From Daedaleopsis sinensis (Eukaryota > Basidiomycota > Agaricomycetes > Polyporales > Polyporaceae), in contig CM066300.1 of NCBI GenBank assembly GCA_033807695.1, positions 3,100,001 through 3,164,000 on the forward strand: 64,000 nt of DNA, in the 5' to 3' direction. Positions 10,001 to 21,600 of the stretch are shown here, piece by piece; positions within the stretch are counted from its first letter, which is position 1; each line of letters starts with the position of its first letter. Position numbers and translations under genes: made by a program. Under the pieces are notes generated by a model. That model was given only the letters and a program-made list of their open reading frames with translations, was not told the origin of the DNA and made no database searches.

Positions 10001-11952
10001 TGATAGCCTCTCCCAGTCCTACGACCAGAGCACCGAGGCTCACAACGTTCTGCGCGAACGCAACGCTCTTTTGGAGGCGAAGCTCAGGGAGACCTCCGAG
10101 TCGTTGCTGGCGCAGACCTCGCTCGTTGAGCAGCACGAGGCCGACTACATTAAGGCGCAAACTCAACTCGACGATCTCTTGGGCTCCCAGGAGCAGCATA
10201 TCCGCGCTCTAGACCAGACCCGTTCTGCGCTGAAAGCTGCAGCAGCACGTGCTGATGAGGTCGACATCCAGTACAGCCGTGCTCGTGAGCAGATCATACA
10301 ACTCGAGGCAGATGTCGCGGAGTTGCGGGGCGAGCTCGAGGCGCGCACCAGCGAGATCGATGCTGCGCGCGTGCGCATCGCTGACGTCGAGAACTTCTGG
10401 GCGAAGTCACGGGAGGAGGCCGACGCGTTCCGTGCGGTCACCACCGGCAGCTTGGGCAAGCTCCTCGACTCGCACCACGAGCTGAAGACCGACGAGGATC
10501 GTATCACCCGTGGGTTCACCGAGAAGATCAACGCGCTGCAGAACGAGGTCTCTTCGCTTCGCGACATGCTCAGGGACACTTCTCGTCGCGCTGACGAGGC
10601 CCAGGAGGAGCTGACTAGGGAGCGTCACAGGGTTCGCGAGACTGAGACCGAGACTTTGTCCCTTCGATCTCAGGTCGTCGGCTTCCGCACTCAACTCTCG
10701 ATGGCTCTTGCTGACAGCGGTCGCCTCCGGAAGGATCTTGTCGTAAAGGAGTCCGAGCTGCAGACGAAGGTGAAGGAGGTTGCTGCGACCACGATGCGTT
10801 TGGAGGCTATGCGTGCATATCTCGCTGCCAACGGCATCGTCGCCGAGGACGAGGACGGCAACCCGCTTCGGGCCGACGACGTCACCTCTGCTCGTATCCA
10901 GGAGTTGGAGGACCGACTCGCCGAGCGCACCCGTGCACACGATATCGCGGAGCGTGAACTGCAGTCACTGTTACGGCAGAAGCAGGACGTCGACGCTCAG
11001 GTCGAGTCGCTTTCCGCTCAGCTGGATCGTCTCCACACGACTCAGAGCCCGACCCGCCGTAACGGCGCCGATAGTGGTTCCGAGGCGCGCATTGCCGACT
11101 TGGAGCAAAAGCTGGAGGAGACCGAGAACTCTTACAAGGCGCGTCTTCAGCAACTCGAGGAAGATTATCAGCTTGCGGTTCACTATGTGAAGTACGTACA
11201 AGAGGATGACGGCACATTTCTGTGGCACTAACCGGTTCCCCAGGGCGACCGAGAAAACCATGCGCAAGATGAAGGACGAGCTCACCAAGCAGAAGACCCT
11301 CAATCAGAGCATGCAAGCTGAGATGGACCGTGGCTCTCCAAGCACTAGGTTGCGTGGTCTCAATGGCCGAGGGACACCGTCGTCAGACGACAGCAACGAG
11401 TTCCTCCGCAATCAGCTCCAGGATGCTCAGCGTCAGGTTCAGCGCCTCAACAACGACAAACAGGACCTGCGCTCGCGGGTAGACTCACTCGAACAGGATC
11501 TCGAGCGCATGCGGGACAACGTCATCGCCTCGCAACGAGATTCTGACGAGAGGCTATCACGCATCGAGGAGCTCGAGCAGGACGTCGAACGCTTGCAGAC
11601 CTCTCTCGTCGTCGCACGCGGCGGTCACGACGAGACCATCCTCGAGCAACTCAGCCAAGAGAATACCACGCTCAAGCGCGAGAACGAGCAGCTATCGCAC
11701 AAAATCGGCCTCCTCCTTGCCGTCGACCAGGACCAGCCTTCGTTTGGCCATGGTCGCCCCGTCTCCGGCTTCTCGGAGCGCCGTGCCAGCACTTCGAGCT
11801 CGGAGAATGCTATGGCATTCGAACACCTTTCGAGCGAATTGGACGACTGGCAGCGTCAGCTAGCCAGCTCCATGAGCAATCGCAGGCCGATCCTTGATTA
11901 TGATACGCACTCCTCTTCGATGGGTCATGAACGGGCGCGTTCGCGCTCATGA
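7088..11952 (+). CDS. tea1: Tea1-like cell-end marker: kelch propeller plus long coiled coil
   Basis: Nine exons (7088-7245, 7338-7900, 7954-8109, 8172-8277, 8335-8546, 8598-8765, 8818-9632, 9693-11191, 11244-11952) give 1461 residues. A Gln/Pro-rich N terminus is followed by six kelch motifs at about residues 145-450, with conserved YGH/VGH...FGG signatures. A Ser-rich linker follows, then almost continuous heptad coiled coil from about 650 to 1350. This layout matches fission yeast Tea1 and its fungal homologs, which ride microtubule plus ends to the cell tip and mark sites for polarised growth. The start has a good context and no better upstream ATG. It is longer than S. pombe Tea1 (about 1150), mainly in the coiled coil. 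Orthology is inferred from architecture. Confidence 0.85.
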
Positions 11953-12174
11953 CCTCCTTACGTCGTATTTATGCTGGCATATACCCTACCCTTATATCTG
12001 TTATCTCTTGCGCACGCTCGTTTCGTCAGTTCGCTCGTCTCAATCTCAGTATCATAATGTCCTTTGCTGTCTATGCGGTATAGTTGCCATTGAATATACT
12101 AATTTACGACCTGGAGTGTAACTGGTGCGAAGGAGCTCGAGGTGGTGTGAGTAAGGAGACTAACTAGAAGACGA

Positions 12175-15100
12175 CTATGATTCCGAACCCCCGGCGGCGC
12201 GTTGGGTCCACTCGATAGCTTTAGCCTTAACGGCATCTGCACCCTCCTCGTCGCCTAGTCGTCGCTCATATTCTAGCCACTTCTTGAAGAATGACCTAGG
12301 GCGATTGTGAGTCAATCTATGTGATTTTGATAGATGAAGCAACAGGTGATTTACTTCGCTTTATGGCTGGTCATTTTGAGGGCCAGTACACGGTTGAACA
12401 AGTTTCTGGAGTGCGAAGGTGAGCGACAGAGATCGATTCTCCATTTCATCAAACACACCTAAGACTCATGATGTCTCCTTGCCCAGCTTCCATGTCCATG
12501 TATACCGACCACATATCCCATCGCTTCGGATGCGAGTCGACGATACCCTCAAAGATTGTCTTGCCCCGCTCAGGATCACCGAGCTTGTACTCGAGTTGCG
12601 CGAATTTGCCGATCGTCTTCAAGTCTAAAGGGAGCCACGATCGATGTTCAGCAACGAGAGCAACGTGTTACAACCAGGCTACATACGTTTACGCTTCTCC
12701 AGGCTTTGGAGACTACGAGGCAAAAGCTTCCGAGCTTCCTCAAGCATGCCGCGTTTGAGGTGATGCTCGCCAAACAGCGTCCAGACCTTCGAGCTCTGCG
12801 AGAACTTCTTGCACGTTCTCTTGTACTGCTCCTCCGCTTTCTGCAGTAACATTGGGTTAGTGTGCCGGGATGGTCGTTGATAAGTACACACGCACCTCGA
12901 GCTTGTCGCTCTGCTCGAAAATCTCCGCCAGGCGCAAGTGTATGGTCTTTGAGTCGTTGTGACGCGCAGCATCCTTGAAGGTGGCTTCGAGCGACTCCTC
13001 GGTACCGTAGACGTTCTCCAAATTCAGGAGCGCGATCCAGACATTCAGCTTCTCCTGCTCCTCTCGGAAGTTGATCGTCTTGAGAGCGCGCTTGGCAATC
13101 TCCCTTGCTTTATCGATCTCGGAGATTTGCAGCTGGAACGCTATGTACTGGACCCATAGGTACGATGAGTTTGGCGACCCAAGAAGCAGGCGCTCGAAGT
13201 CGGCGTTGGATTCGGGAGCTTTAGTGTGCATGTCTGCGGTCAAGTCCTGTTCGATCTCCTTGCGCTTGCGCTTCTTCTTCTTGCTGTCGTGCTGCGTGTC
13301 TTCATCGCTTTCGTCCTCGGAAACCATCTCGACGTCTTCTGCGGGACCAGGCACAGACCATTGAAAGCCACCGTTTAGACGGAGCGTGTCTGCCGGTGCT
13401 TTGGATGTCACTGACCCTGAAGGTTGTTGCAGGTCCATCGTGAAGTCGACATCCATCCCAGGCTCTTCTTCATCCGATTCCTCATCGGAGTCGTCTCCAT
13501 CGTCGTCGTCGGCTGCGTCTTCGTCAGAATCTTCAGCATCGTCATCCTCTTCATCTGAGTCGGCCACAACTCCCAGGACTGGAGACGATTCGTGCTCTGC
13601 CACTACCGCATCCTCGCTTTCCGAATCCACCTGCTCAAAATCTTTCTCCTCGAAGTATGATGGCTTGAGGCCAAAAGATATGCGACGCTTGTCCAGATCA
13701 ATGGATAGAATGACAGCTTTGACCTTGTCGCCTTCGCGGAAGCTGCGTAGGGCGAGCGTGACATCGGCATCCTTGTTGTCGGATAGCTAGTCCAGCACGT
13801 CAGCTTTGTCATCACGCACCAACGACAAATTCAAGTTACCTGAGACTTATGACATAGCCCGCTAACCTTCGACCCTTCGATCTCGATGAAGATGCCATAC
13901 TCCTCTACCTTCTTGACTCGACCGTCCACTTTCTGACCTTCACTCAGGGTTGACAGCGTAAGCTGTGAACGGGTATCCCGCTTCAGATCCCCAGAACGGA
14001 AGGACAACTCGATCTGCTTCTTGTCAGGATTGACACTAAGCGCCAGGTGAGGAACAATTCGAAGTGATCGCCCAAGAAAGATTTACCTCAAGACACGACC
14101 CTTGACAAGTTGGTTCGCTATGAACCTACTCTTCCAGTCCTTGACATACTACACAAGGACCAGTCAGTATGCTTATAGTATGATACACGAGTAAGGGGAC
14201 GTAGATGCTCACATCGTCGAAGAGCTCCTTGATTTGCACACGTGCATCGATATCGCGACCCAACGTGACGAAAAGACCATGCTCGGCTACACTCTTGATG
14301 AATCCGCGTACTGTCTGGCCCACTTTGAGATCGCTGAAGCTCGTAATCTCGCGGTCGACGATAGGCTTGTTCTGTCCAGGGAAGAGGCGCGACAACCGTG
14401 TAGACAACGTGAGTTGACGCTTCTCTTGATCGACCGAGAGTACGGTCGCCTTTAGAACCGAGTCAACGGCCGGGAAAGGCTTGCCGTTCTCGTAGTCATC
14501 GCAAGCATCGGTAGGATGAAGGATACCAGAGATAGACTTGACTAGTTTGACCAGCGCACCGTTACGCGTGTGGCGCAGGACACGCCCACCGACGAGCTGG
14601 CCAGGTTGGACAGTGTCAATCGAGAGCTGGTTTTTTTGCAGAAGCTGTTCCTTCTCCCTTGGCTTCATCGCAACGAGGACGAAACCCTTCTCGGGATTAC
14701 GCGACGTCACGACCAAGTCTTGCAACTTGTCGCCAACGTTCAGAGAAGAACGAAGCTGTGCGACTGATACTTCCCGGCGGTTCGCAAGGTTGGTGAGCGA
14801 GAGAAGTGCGATAACTTGAGCGGGCTGGAGAGCGACAACCGCTTTGTCCTTGCGAATATCGGAGATGATCCCTTCGACGATGTCACCAATGTCGACACCG
14901 CTCACGTCGGTGATTGCTGACTTGAAGTTCGGAGAGGCTTGTCGTATACTGGCGGTGATACGTGAGGTCTCCGCATCTACTGCGATGATGCGAACTTGTA
15001 CTGGTTTGCCAGTAGGGAAGGCTGAAGAGAGAGAGGCGAGGACCGTTTCGCTGTGTTATAATCAGCAAGATGTCGACATACTAACAAAATGTCGTACCTA

Positions 15101-17384
15101 GCTTCGCGCGCGGGAACCGTTGCTTTCATGCCATTGTAGAACTCTACTAGCAAGCTCTTGTCGGAGACTTTAAAGACTACGGCATGAGTCACTACGCCAA
15201 CTTGCGCGTCGCTTGGTTGAGAGATGATAGGCAAGGTAGACTCGACCAACGTCTTCTTCGCAGTCAAAGCAACCCTCTTTCGTTCAGGATCCACAACCAG
15301 GACCTAAGGGATGGGTCAACATGATGATACAAGTCGTGTCGTAGGCGTTCTGCTTACTCGACATTTGATGCTCCCTCCAGGCTTAAACCGCTTCTGCGGA
15401 TGCTTCAGTGGGATGTCTGCATAGTGGTTGGGCCAGATGACGCCATCGACGTTCCCTGATATGGAGACGAATAAGGCTGAATCTGTGAGCTTCTTCACGG
15501 TTCCTTTGATAACCTCGCCGACTTGAGCGTCAGCGACTTGCAAGAATTTTTGTGCAAGGATGGATGCTCGTAAAGATAGTTGCAATATTCCGTCCAAGTG
15601 GTAGTAACCTGTGATCCGCGCTTGGTGGACCGTACCCAGCTTCCATGGACCAGAAGACGCCGATAGGGTCGGAACATGCTCATCTGACACTTGCGATATC
15701 TGCTAGAATCATCAGCCCCAGGAACACAGCTACAAGGGCAAGTGACGAACGTGGACGAAACCTTCAAGATCAGAGCCAACGTCAACGATGAGCCCGCGTT
15801 CGCTCTCAACTCTTGTTACCCTCACCGCTTCAAGAGTAGTCCCAACAGGATACGCATCTCGCAGAGGGGTAGTGACTTCGTCCGAGATGGCTGACTTTGT
15901 AGAAAACTTGATGATATGCTCGGCAAGAGAGAGAGCGAATCGGGGTGGGGTAGAAAGCGCAACGTCGTATAATACCCTAGCCTTGACCTTTTGGCCGACC
16001 TTGTAGTGTTCCTCTGGATGGCCCGGGACTAAATGGAACTGGTCCACAGTGCCATCAAAATATCCCAACGCTTGCAATATCAATCCGTCAGGTTGGACGG
16101 CTGTCACCAGAGACTGCACTAGCGCCCCTGGTACAATGGACGTAACGCTGCTGATCTCAGTGAGCTGTATTTTTGTCAGTTCGGTGACAGACAGACAAGC
16201 CTGACCCACTCACACAAGCAGTTGTAAGTGACTTAGGGTCAACCGAAACGTTGCATGTACGGCCATTCCCAGACAATTTCGTGACAGTAATGTCCAGCAA
16301 CCTGCCAACATGCAACTTCCTCTCCAGCGGAAAGGGACCCTTCTGACTGTCCTTGAATGACAGAAAGCCTGATACATCGGATACTCCGAGGTCGAGGATG
16401 TATCCGTGGTCTTCCACGCTTTTGACAGAAGCAGAGAGCGTCTGTCGTAGCTGTGTGTTAGTCTGATATGGATGAATCTACGGCGACATACGTACGAAAC
16501 CAGTCCTCAAGTCAGACTTCGCTACGCCCTCGTTCACCTTCTCCGGTACGAGACTCAACTCGACCCTCCTGCTAGCCTTCTGGACCTCGTCTCGAGCTCG
16601 GCCTAAGCCAGAAGAATCCGTGGCACCGGGAGCATGTACAGCAGTGACAATGCCACGAACATATTGACCCGGTTGAAAAATTTCGGCTAGGTCGGGGATA
16701 CGGGAAGGAGAAGCTTCGTCATCTTCGTCAGACGAGTCCATCTCGACATCTTCCATGGCTTCCAGCATCTCAGTCAGTTGGGTCGAGATATGTGTGATTG
16801 GAACATGTCCAAAGAGCTGATTCGGAAGCGAGATGATGAGGGCGAGCGGTTCCACAGCAACGATTTGTCCAAGAATCTTCATTCCCACTGCCGCTCGCTG
16901 GAAGTGTGTCAATCTCACATTGCGGTATGTGTCTGACCTGCGTAACAAACGTACCTTGTAGTTTAGATGCTCAATCCTTACACCACCCTTCTTTTCATCC
17001 TTCGTAGAACCCGTTACCGTCCGATTCAAGTCTGATTTTCTGCGTCGCTTCGTGACTTTCTCTTTCGATGATGATTCACCCTCCTGGATTATCCATTCAC
17101 ACACATTAAAATAGCAGAACGGGTGCGATGCTTACTGCAAACAATTCCCTGTCTGCTTCCTTCGCAGCTTCCGCTCGTAAGGTCTTCACTTCAAGCGGAG
17201 TCAAGGTGGTGCCCCCGCCTCGGGGAAAGTCAATGTCTTCTGCGACTAATGTGGAGGTGGGTTGTGTAGATGCTTCTGACTTGGACTTGCTTTTGGATTT
17301 CTTCGAGTGCTCGTCCGTCTTCGTCTTCTTAGCCTTAGGATTTCCAGACGCCTCGTCCAAAACGCGCTTCTTCCCCGCAGCCAT
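12175..17384 (-). CDS. RRP5: rRNA biogenesis protein RRP5 (S1-repeat and HAT-repeat protein)
   Basis: The gene reads leftward from the ATG at 17384 (MAAGKKRVLDEASGNPKAKK) to TAG at 12175-12177. About 14 short introns leave roughly 1480 residues. A Lys-rich nuclear N terminus is followed by a long series of S1 RNA-binding domains (for example VKSVEDHGYILDLG, GFIKSVAEHGLFVTLG, VKKVEEYGIFIEIEG). A strongly acidic linker comes near 13450-13620, and a C-terminal set of HAT/TPR helices (YLWVQYIAFQLQ, REIAKRALKTI, SFFKKWLEYERRLGDEEG) ends the protein. Rrp5 binds pre-rRNA in the nucleolus and is needed for making both 18S and 5.8S rRNA. Apparent stops near 13790 and 13850 fall in an intron between CHKSQ and LSDNKDAD, so the gene is intact. 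It shares a short divergent promoter with SF3A2. Confidence 0.93.
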
Positions 17385-17697
17385 ATTATCTAACCAGCTA
17401 GTCTCGTTGGAGGAGGTTGCACCAGGTAGTAATATATAAGCTAGGTTGACGACCAGGTAGCCAGATGATAGAAGGAAGCTCGGGCAGGCAGTCCACAAGT
17501 AGACCCAGCCTCTGACACTGGGGTTCTAAGCGAGCCAAATTTTGCCGCCCATAATGATCGCAGAGATCGAGATCTGAGGGTGCTGACCAATCTTTCTCCC
17601 AGGTCTTGTGGGCGTTTACGGTCCTCTCCAGCTGTTATCCGCCCGACACGCACTCTCTCAGCCCTCTCTACTCCGTCGCTCTTGAAACAATCAAAAC
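17385..17697. promoter_or_regulatory. Divergent promoter of RRP5 and SF3A2
   Basis: Only 313 bp separate the start codons of two housekeeping genes transcribed in opposite directions, so they probably share a bidirectional promoter. No TATA box is evident. This is read from gene layout only. Confidence 0.5.
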
Positions 17698-18560
17698 ATG
17701 GGTATGTGCTCATTCCATTCATGAAATGCTCTTGCTAATTCTTTGCTATAGACTATCAGGTGAGAGAATGACCCAATCCTGCAACATATACGCTAACATC
17801 AATGTGTAGAACCGTGTAGGTTCCAAGTTCGGCGGTGGCGGCGTCGCCGGTGCATCGGAGACAAATGTCGACAGGAGAGAGAGATTGAGGAAGCTGGCGT
17901 TGGAGACTATTGACCTGGCTAAGGTGTGTGGCACCTCCTTTAATGGTCGATGTTGTGTTGACTCGGTGCCAGGATCCATACATTCTGCGCAACCACCTTG
18001 GCTCCCTCGAATGTCGACTCTGTTTGACGCTTCATACCAACGAAGGCTCTTATCTTGCTCACACACAAGGCAAGAAGCACCAGACCAACCTCGCGCGCAG
18101 GGCTGCCCGCGACCTCAAGGAGACCCAGCTCATGATAGCGCCTACGCAACAAAATGTGCACAAGAAAGTCTTTTTAAAGATAGGACGGCCTGGATACCGT
18201 GTCACTAAAGTACGGGACCGAGACACCGGTAAGGAGGGCATGATGGTCCAAGTGCACCTTCCGCAAATCAAGCCTGGAGTCATCCCTCGGCGACGCTTCA
18301 TGAGTGCCTGGGAGCAGAAGAGGGAGCCCCCAAACAAGGCCTACCAGTATCTCATTGTGAGCTCATCTCTCCTCCTCCTATCGGTCCTCCATCTCATGCA
18401 GCAACAGGTCGCTGCTGAACCCTACGAGACCATTGCGTTCCGTATCCCCGCGCGAGAAATCGAGGACGAATCCGATGACGCCGGCTATTGGAACTGGTCC
18501 CACTGGGATCCTGATACCAAGCAGTACAGTTTCCAGTTTATGTTCCGTCTACAGTACTGA
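17698..18560 (+). CDS. SF3A2: Splicing factor 3A subunit 2 (Prp11/SF3a66)
   Basis: Five exons (17698-17701, 17752-17759, 17810-17923, 17973-18356, 18408-18560) give 220 residues. The first two coding exons are only 4 and 8 nt and encode MDYQ, joining to NRVGSKFGGGGVAG, the expected SF3A2 start. The matrin-type C2H2 zinc finger is clear (CRLC ... HTQGKKH), followed by the conserved IGRPGYRVTK and EPYETIAFRIP blocks. The protein belongs to the SF3a part of the U2 snRNP and helps recruit it to the intron branch point in the nucleus. Animal homologs carry a long Pro-rich tail that is absent here, as in other fungi. The C terminus ends FRLQY. Confidence 0.95.
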
Positions 18561-19509
18561 TGTGCTATAATGAGTTTACATGTTTGTACTTCTGGCCGTA
18601 TCGCGCAATATCCATGCTGTCATTGTCCCCTCGTGCTCGATTAGATGAGTTCTCTGGATTTTTCATGCTCCTAATCTTGTGCGTGCCCGGGTGAGTGTGT
18701 TTCACGTACTTCAGTAGCATATGCTCACGATGGGGTTCTGGTCGACTCAATTGCAGTCATCCATGATACCAGAGGCGTTCCAAGAGGTATATCGAGGGAT
18801 AGCGACATCGCGAAAGAGGGACTAAGACCCTGATGTGCAGTCTTTTAATCGTGGTACGGTCTCCCATTCATACACTATCGTATACAATATACAAATATAA
18901 ACATAATTTTGTTCAGCAACGATTTCAAGCTGATGAGTCGCACTCCACAAAGTTGTTTCCACTGACTCCTTCGTGCGTTAAACATGCTGTAAATATCTAT
19001 GTGAGTGCGGTTATTGCGTTGTCTTTCACTCCCTATACTTATCTCCTTCCGTGTCCGTGTTTCACAAGGTAGCAAGTAAGTACCCTCAAAGAGTAGCTGG
19101 AATGCACTCATCCGTCATGCGGCTTGGCGTAGTCCGCCATCTTGACGCGACTCCGAGTCCATGCGGTCATGTACATAATTAGGATGTCCGTGCTTGAACG
19201 AGCGGGCGAAACATGGTATTGGTAGTCGTCATGAGGCGGGACGCTAGGGCGTATCTGAGCCCGTGCCATCTCAAGTGCATAGCTGGATCATTAATTGCAG
19301 GTGTGTTGTTCGTTGAACTTCGTTCGGGAGCCTTGAACGTTGTTGTCCGGGAGCAGGGCAGTGCTCGGCGTTCCCGGGACAACAGCCGAAAGGGTGCAGC
19401 ATGTCTACCTCGCCATGTAGTGAGTGACCTAGACCCCTCACAGCTGAACGGTCTTGGTATGAGACTAGTTGCACCGCAGGTCCACAATCAAGATCTATTT
19501 CACAGGACC
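18561..19509. other. Convergent intergenic region
   Basis: 949 bp between the 3' ends of SF3A2 (+) and the RNase gene (-). It is partly AT-rich (18830-19080) and contains a strong inverted repeat at 19341-19384. Small frames are present, but none is convincing. Confidence 0.4.
19341..19384. repeat. Nested inverted repeat, potential stem-loop
   Basis: The outer arms TGTTGTCCGGGA and TCCCGGGACAACA pair with one bulged base, and inner arms GAGCA and TGCTC pair inside the loop. It lies about 130-170 bp beyond the stop codon of the RNase gene at 19510, so it could be in its 3' untranslated region or act as a processing or termination structure. Confidence 0.6.
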
Positions 19510-20134
<625 letters not shown>

Positions 20135-20882
20135 CAGGGGCTACAAGGACGACTCGAATACGCTCTCCTTGCTGGGTTACTCTGCCGACTCTTTTATACC
20201 CCGTGTTCGACCCTTGCTTTCACCCGGTGCATCATAACACCCGGGCAACTCGTGCACAGACGCAGCGCCGTCTTCGGGCTTTGTCCACATGTGCATGAAG
20301 TGCAAACGCGCGCATTATTCTCTATTCATGTCGTTGGTGAATTGTGTTGACATGCTCAGCAGGTGGGACGGGATTCTTCTAATCCTAATCCTGACCGTGT
20401 CAACGTGCTGCGGAGCGTTCATCGGATGAACGTTCGCGAAACTCGGTCGGCGTGCGACCTGGCATTGGTCCGCTGCTTTGACGCGACTCCAAGAACCCAT
20501 GTGGCCGCAGACTTCGGAGGTCTGCGCAGACAGGCGAATCGCTCAGGCGGCCATTATTGTGGTACTAGTAGCCACTTACGCTCAGGACCGACAGCCTTAT
20601 CTTCGTCCGCGCCGTCATATATGCGCAAGGTCGGAGCTGGACAGGCCGCGTTCGCTCGAGAGCTCAGCGCTCAGCGCTCAGTGCTCTCTACGCTCAACAT
20701 CCGGACAGAGACTCGGAATATGGGAAGGTATGTCCCGTCGCCCGTATTGAACACGTTCGTCACTAACGTACTTAGGACATACCCAGGTCATCAGCATATC
20801 TCAACGACTTGCTCTACATTCTCGCGGCTTCACATTGCTGCCCTCCCGGAAGAATTCTTCTCCATGCTCCTAGACGACCGTG
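20135..20882. other. Spacer between tandem RNase genes
   Basis: 748 bp holding the 3' flank of copy A and the promoter of copy B. A block at 20466-20508 resembles 19131-19170, the 3' flank of copy B, including 13 identical bases (TTGACGCGACTCC). The duplicated unit may therefore have included downstream sequence. A 190-codon plus-strand frame here is antisense to copy A and not supported. Confidence 0.45.
20191..20198 (-). promoter_or_regulatory. TATA box of RNase copy B
   Basis: On the minus strand this reads TATAAAAG, 57 bp before the ATG at 20134, the normal place for a fungal TATA element. Confidence 0.6.
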
Positions 20883-21510
20883 TCACGTCCAGGTGCACGA
20901 GACGAAGTTGTTACCACCAGCTCCTTTGTGAGTAATGCATCCTGTGCGTGTCATGCATGTCATCAGCCATCGTGAACTCTACAGAAAGTACGTTTCAACT
21001 CACCGCAAAAGCTGTTGGTGGCCTTGTAAATGACGCGGTCCGCGCCAGGAGCCCCGCCGGTGTATGTAGTCCCCTTTTTCACAGGGAACTCCTTCAATAC
21101 GGCACCGGTGCAGAGCGGGAAACTGATGTTCTGTGTCCGTGGCAAATTTCAGAGGCAATCCTCGCCTGGTCGAAGCCGTGAACGTTGCATACCTCAAAGT
21201 TGTTGAAGGTGTGGGGGTATCCGCTTCACACGAGACATGAGCTCCGGTGCTGAAGAAGTCATATTGCTGTGATGCTTACCCATAGCTACCGCGCGTGGCC
21301 GTAGAAATGGCGTTGTTCACGTCAATGGCAGTATAATTGACGGTCAGGCTACCTGTTGACAACAGGAAGGTAAGTACACCAACAACTGGACATATTTCTC
21401 CTCTCCTCACCTTTCCCGCACGAGCAAGTGTGCTGGGCAGCCCCGAGGTTAACAAGGGTTGCAGTTATCAGGAGGGCAAGCGCAGAGAACGGAAGTCGAG
21501 TTGACAACAT
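20883..21510 (-). CDS. Secreted guanyl-specific ribonuclease (T1/N1 family), copy A
   Basis: Five exons (21510-21411, 21352-21280, 21223-21193, 21130-21004, 20941-20883) give 129 residues. A signal peptide (LPFSALALLITATLVNLGAA) precedes QHTCSCGK, the usual start of mature fungal guanyl RNases. The T1 landmarks are YPHTFNNFE (His40), KEFPVK (Glu58), [11 protein letters not shown] (Arg77) and CITHKGAGGNNF (His92), so the enzyme should be active. It ends VSCTWT. The exon pattern is the same as in copy B, including a third exon of exactly 31 nt. A TATATAT element lies about 85 bp upstream. The two proteins differ clearly outside the motifs, so the duplication is not recent. Confidence 0.9.
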
Positions 21511-21593
21511 AGCGTTAAGAGCTGCCAATACGTGCAACAGGAGCTAGATCCGAGACGTGGATATCTGCGTCCTCCAAGGTGCTCCTCGCTCGC

Positions 21594-21600
21594 TATATAT
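21594..21600 (-). promoter_or_regulatory. Probable TATA box of RNase copy A
   Basis: A TATATAT run lies about 85 bp upstream of the ATG at 21510, at a plausible distance for a TATA element of the leftward gene. Confidence 0.45.

Noticed and set aside
13386..13790. Ser-rich plus-strand frame
   Set aside because: It is the antisense of the acidic Asp/Glu linker of RRP5, which reads as Ser runs on the other strand.
13780..13870. Apparent in-frame stops in RRP5
   Set aside because: They lie in a short intron; splicing joins CHKSQ to LSDNKDAD, matching the family, so the gene is not broken.
20363..20935. 190-codon plus-strand frame between the RNase genes
   Set aside because: It runs antisense into the last exon of RNase copy A and has no recognisable family or compositional signal.
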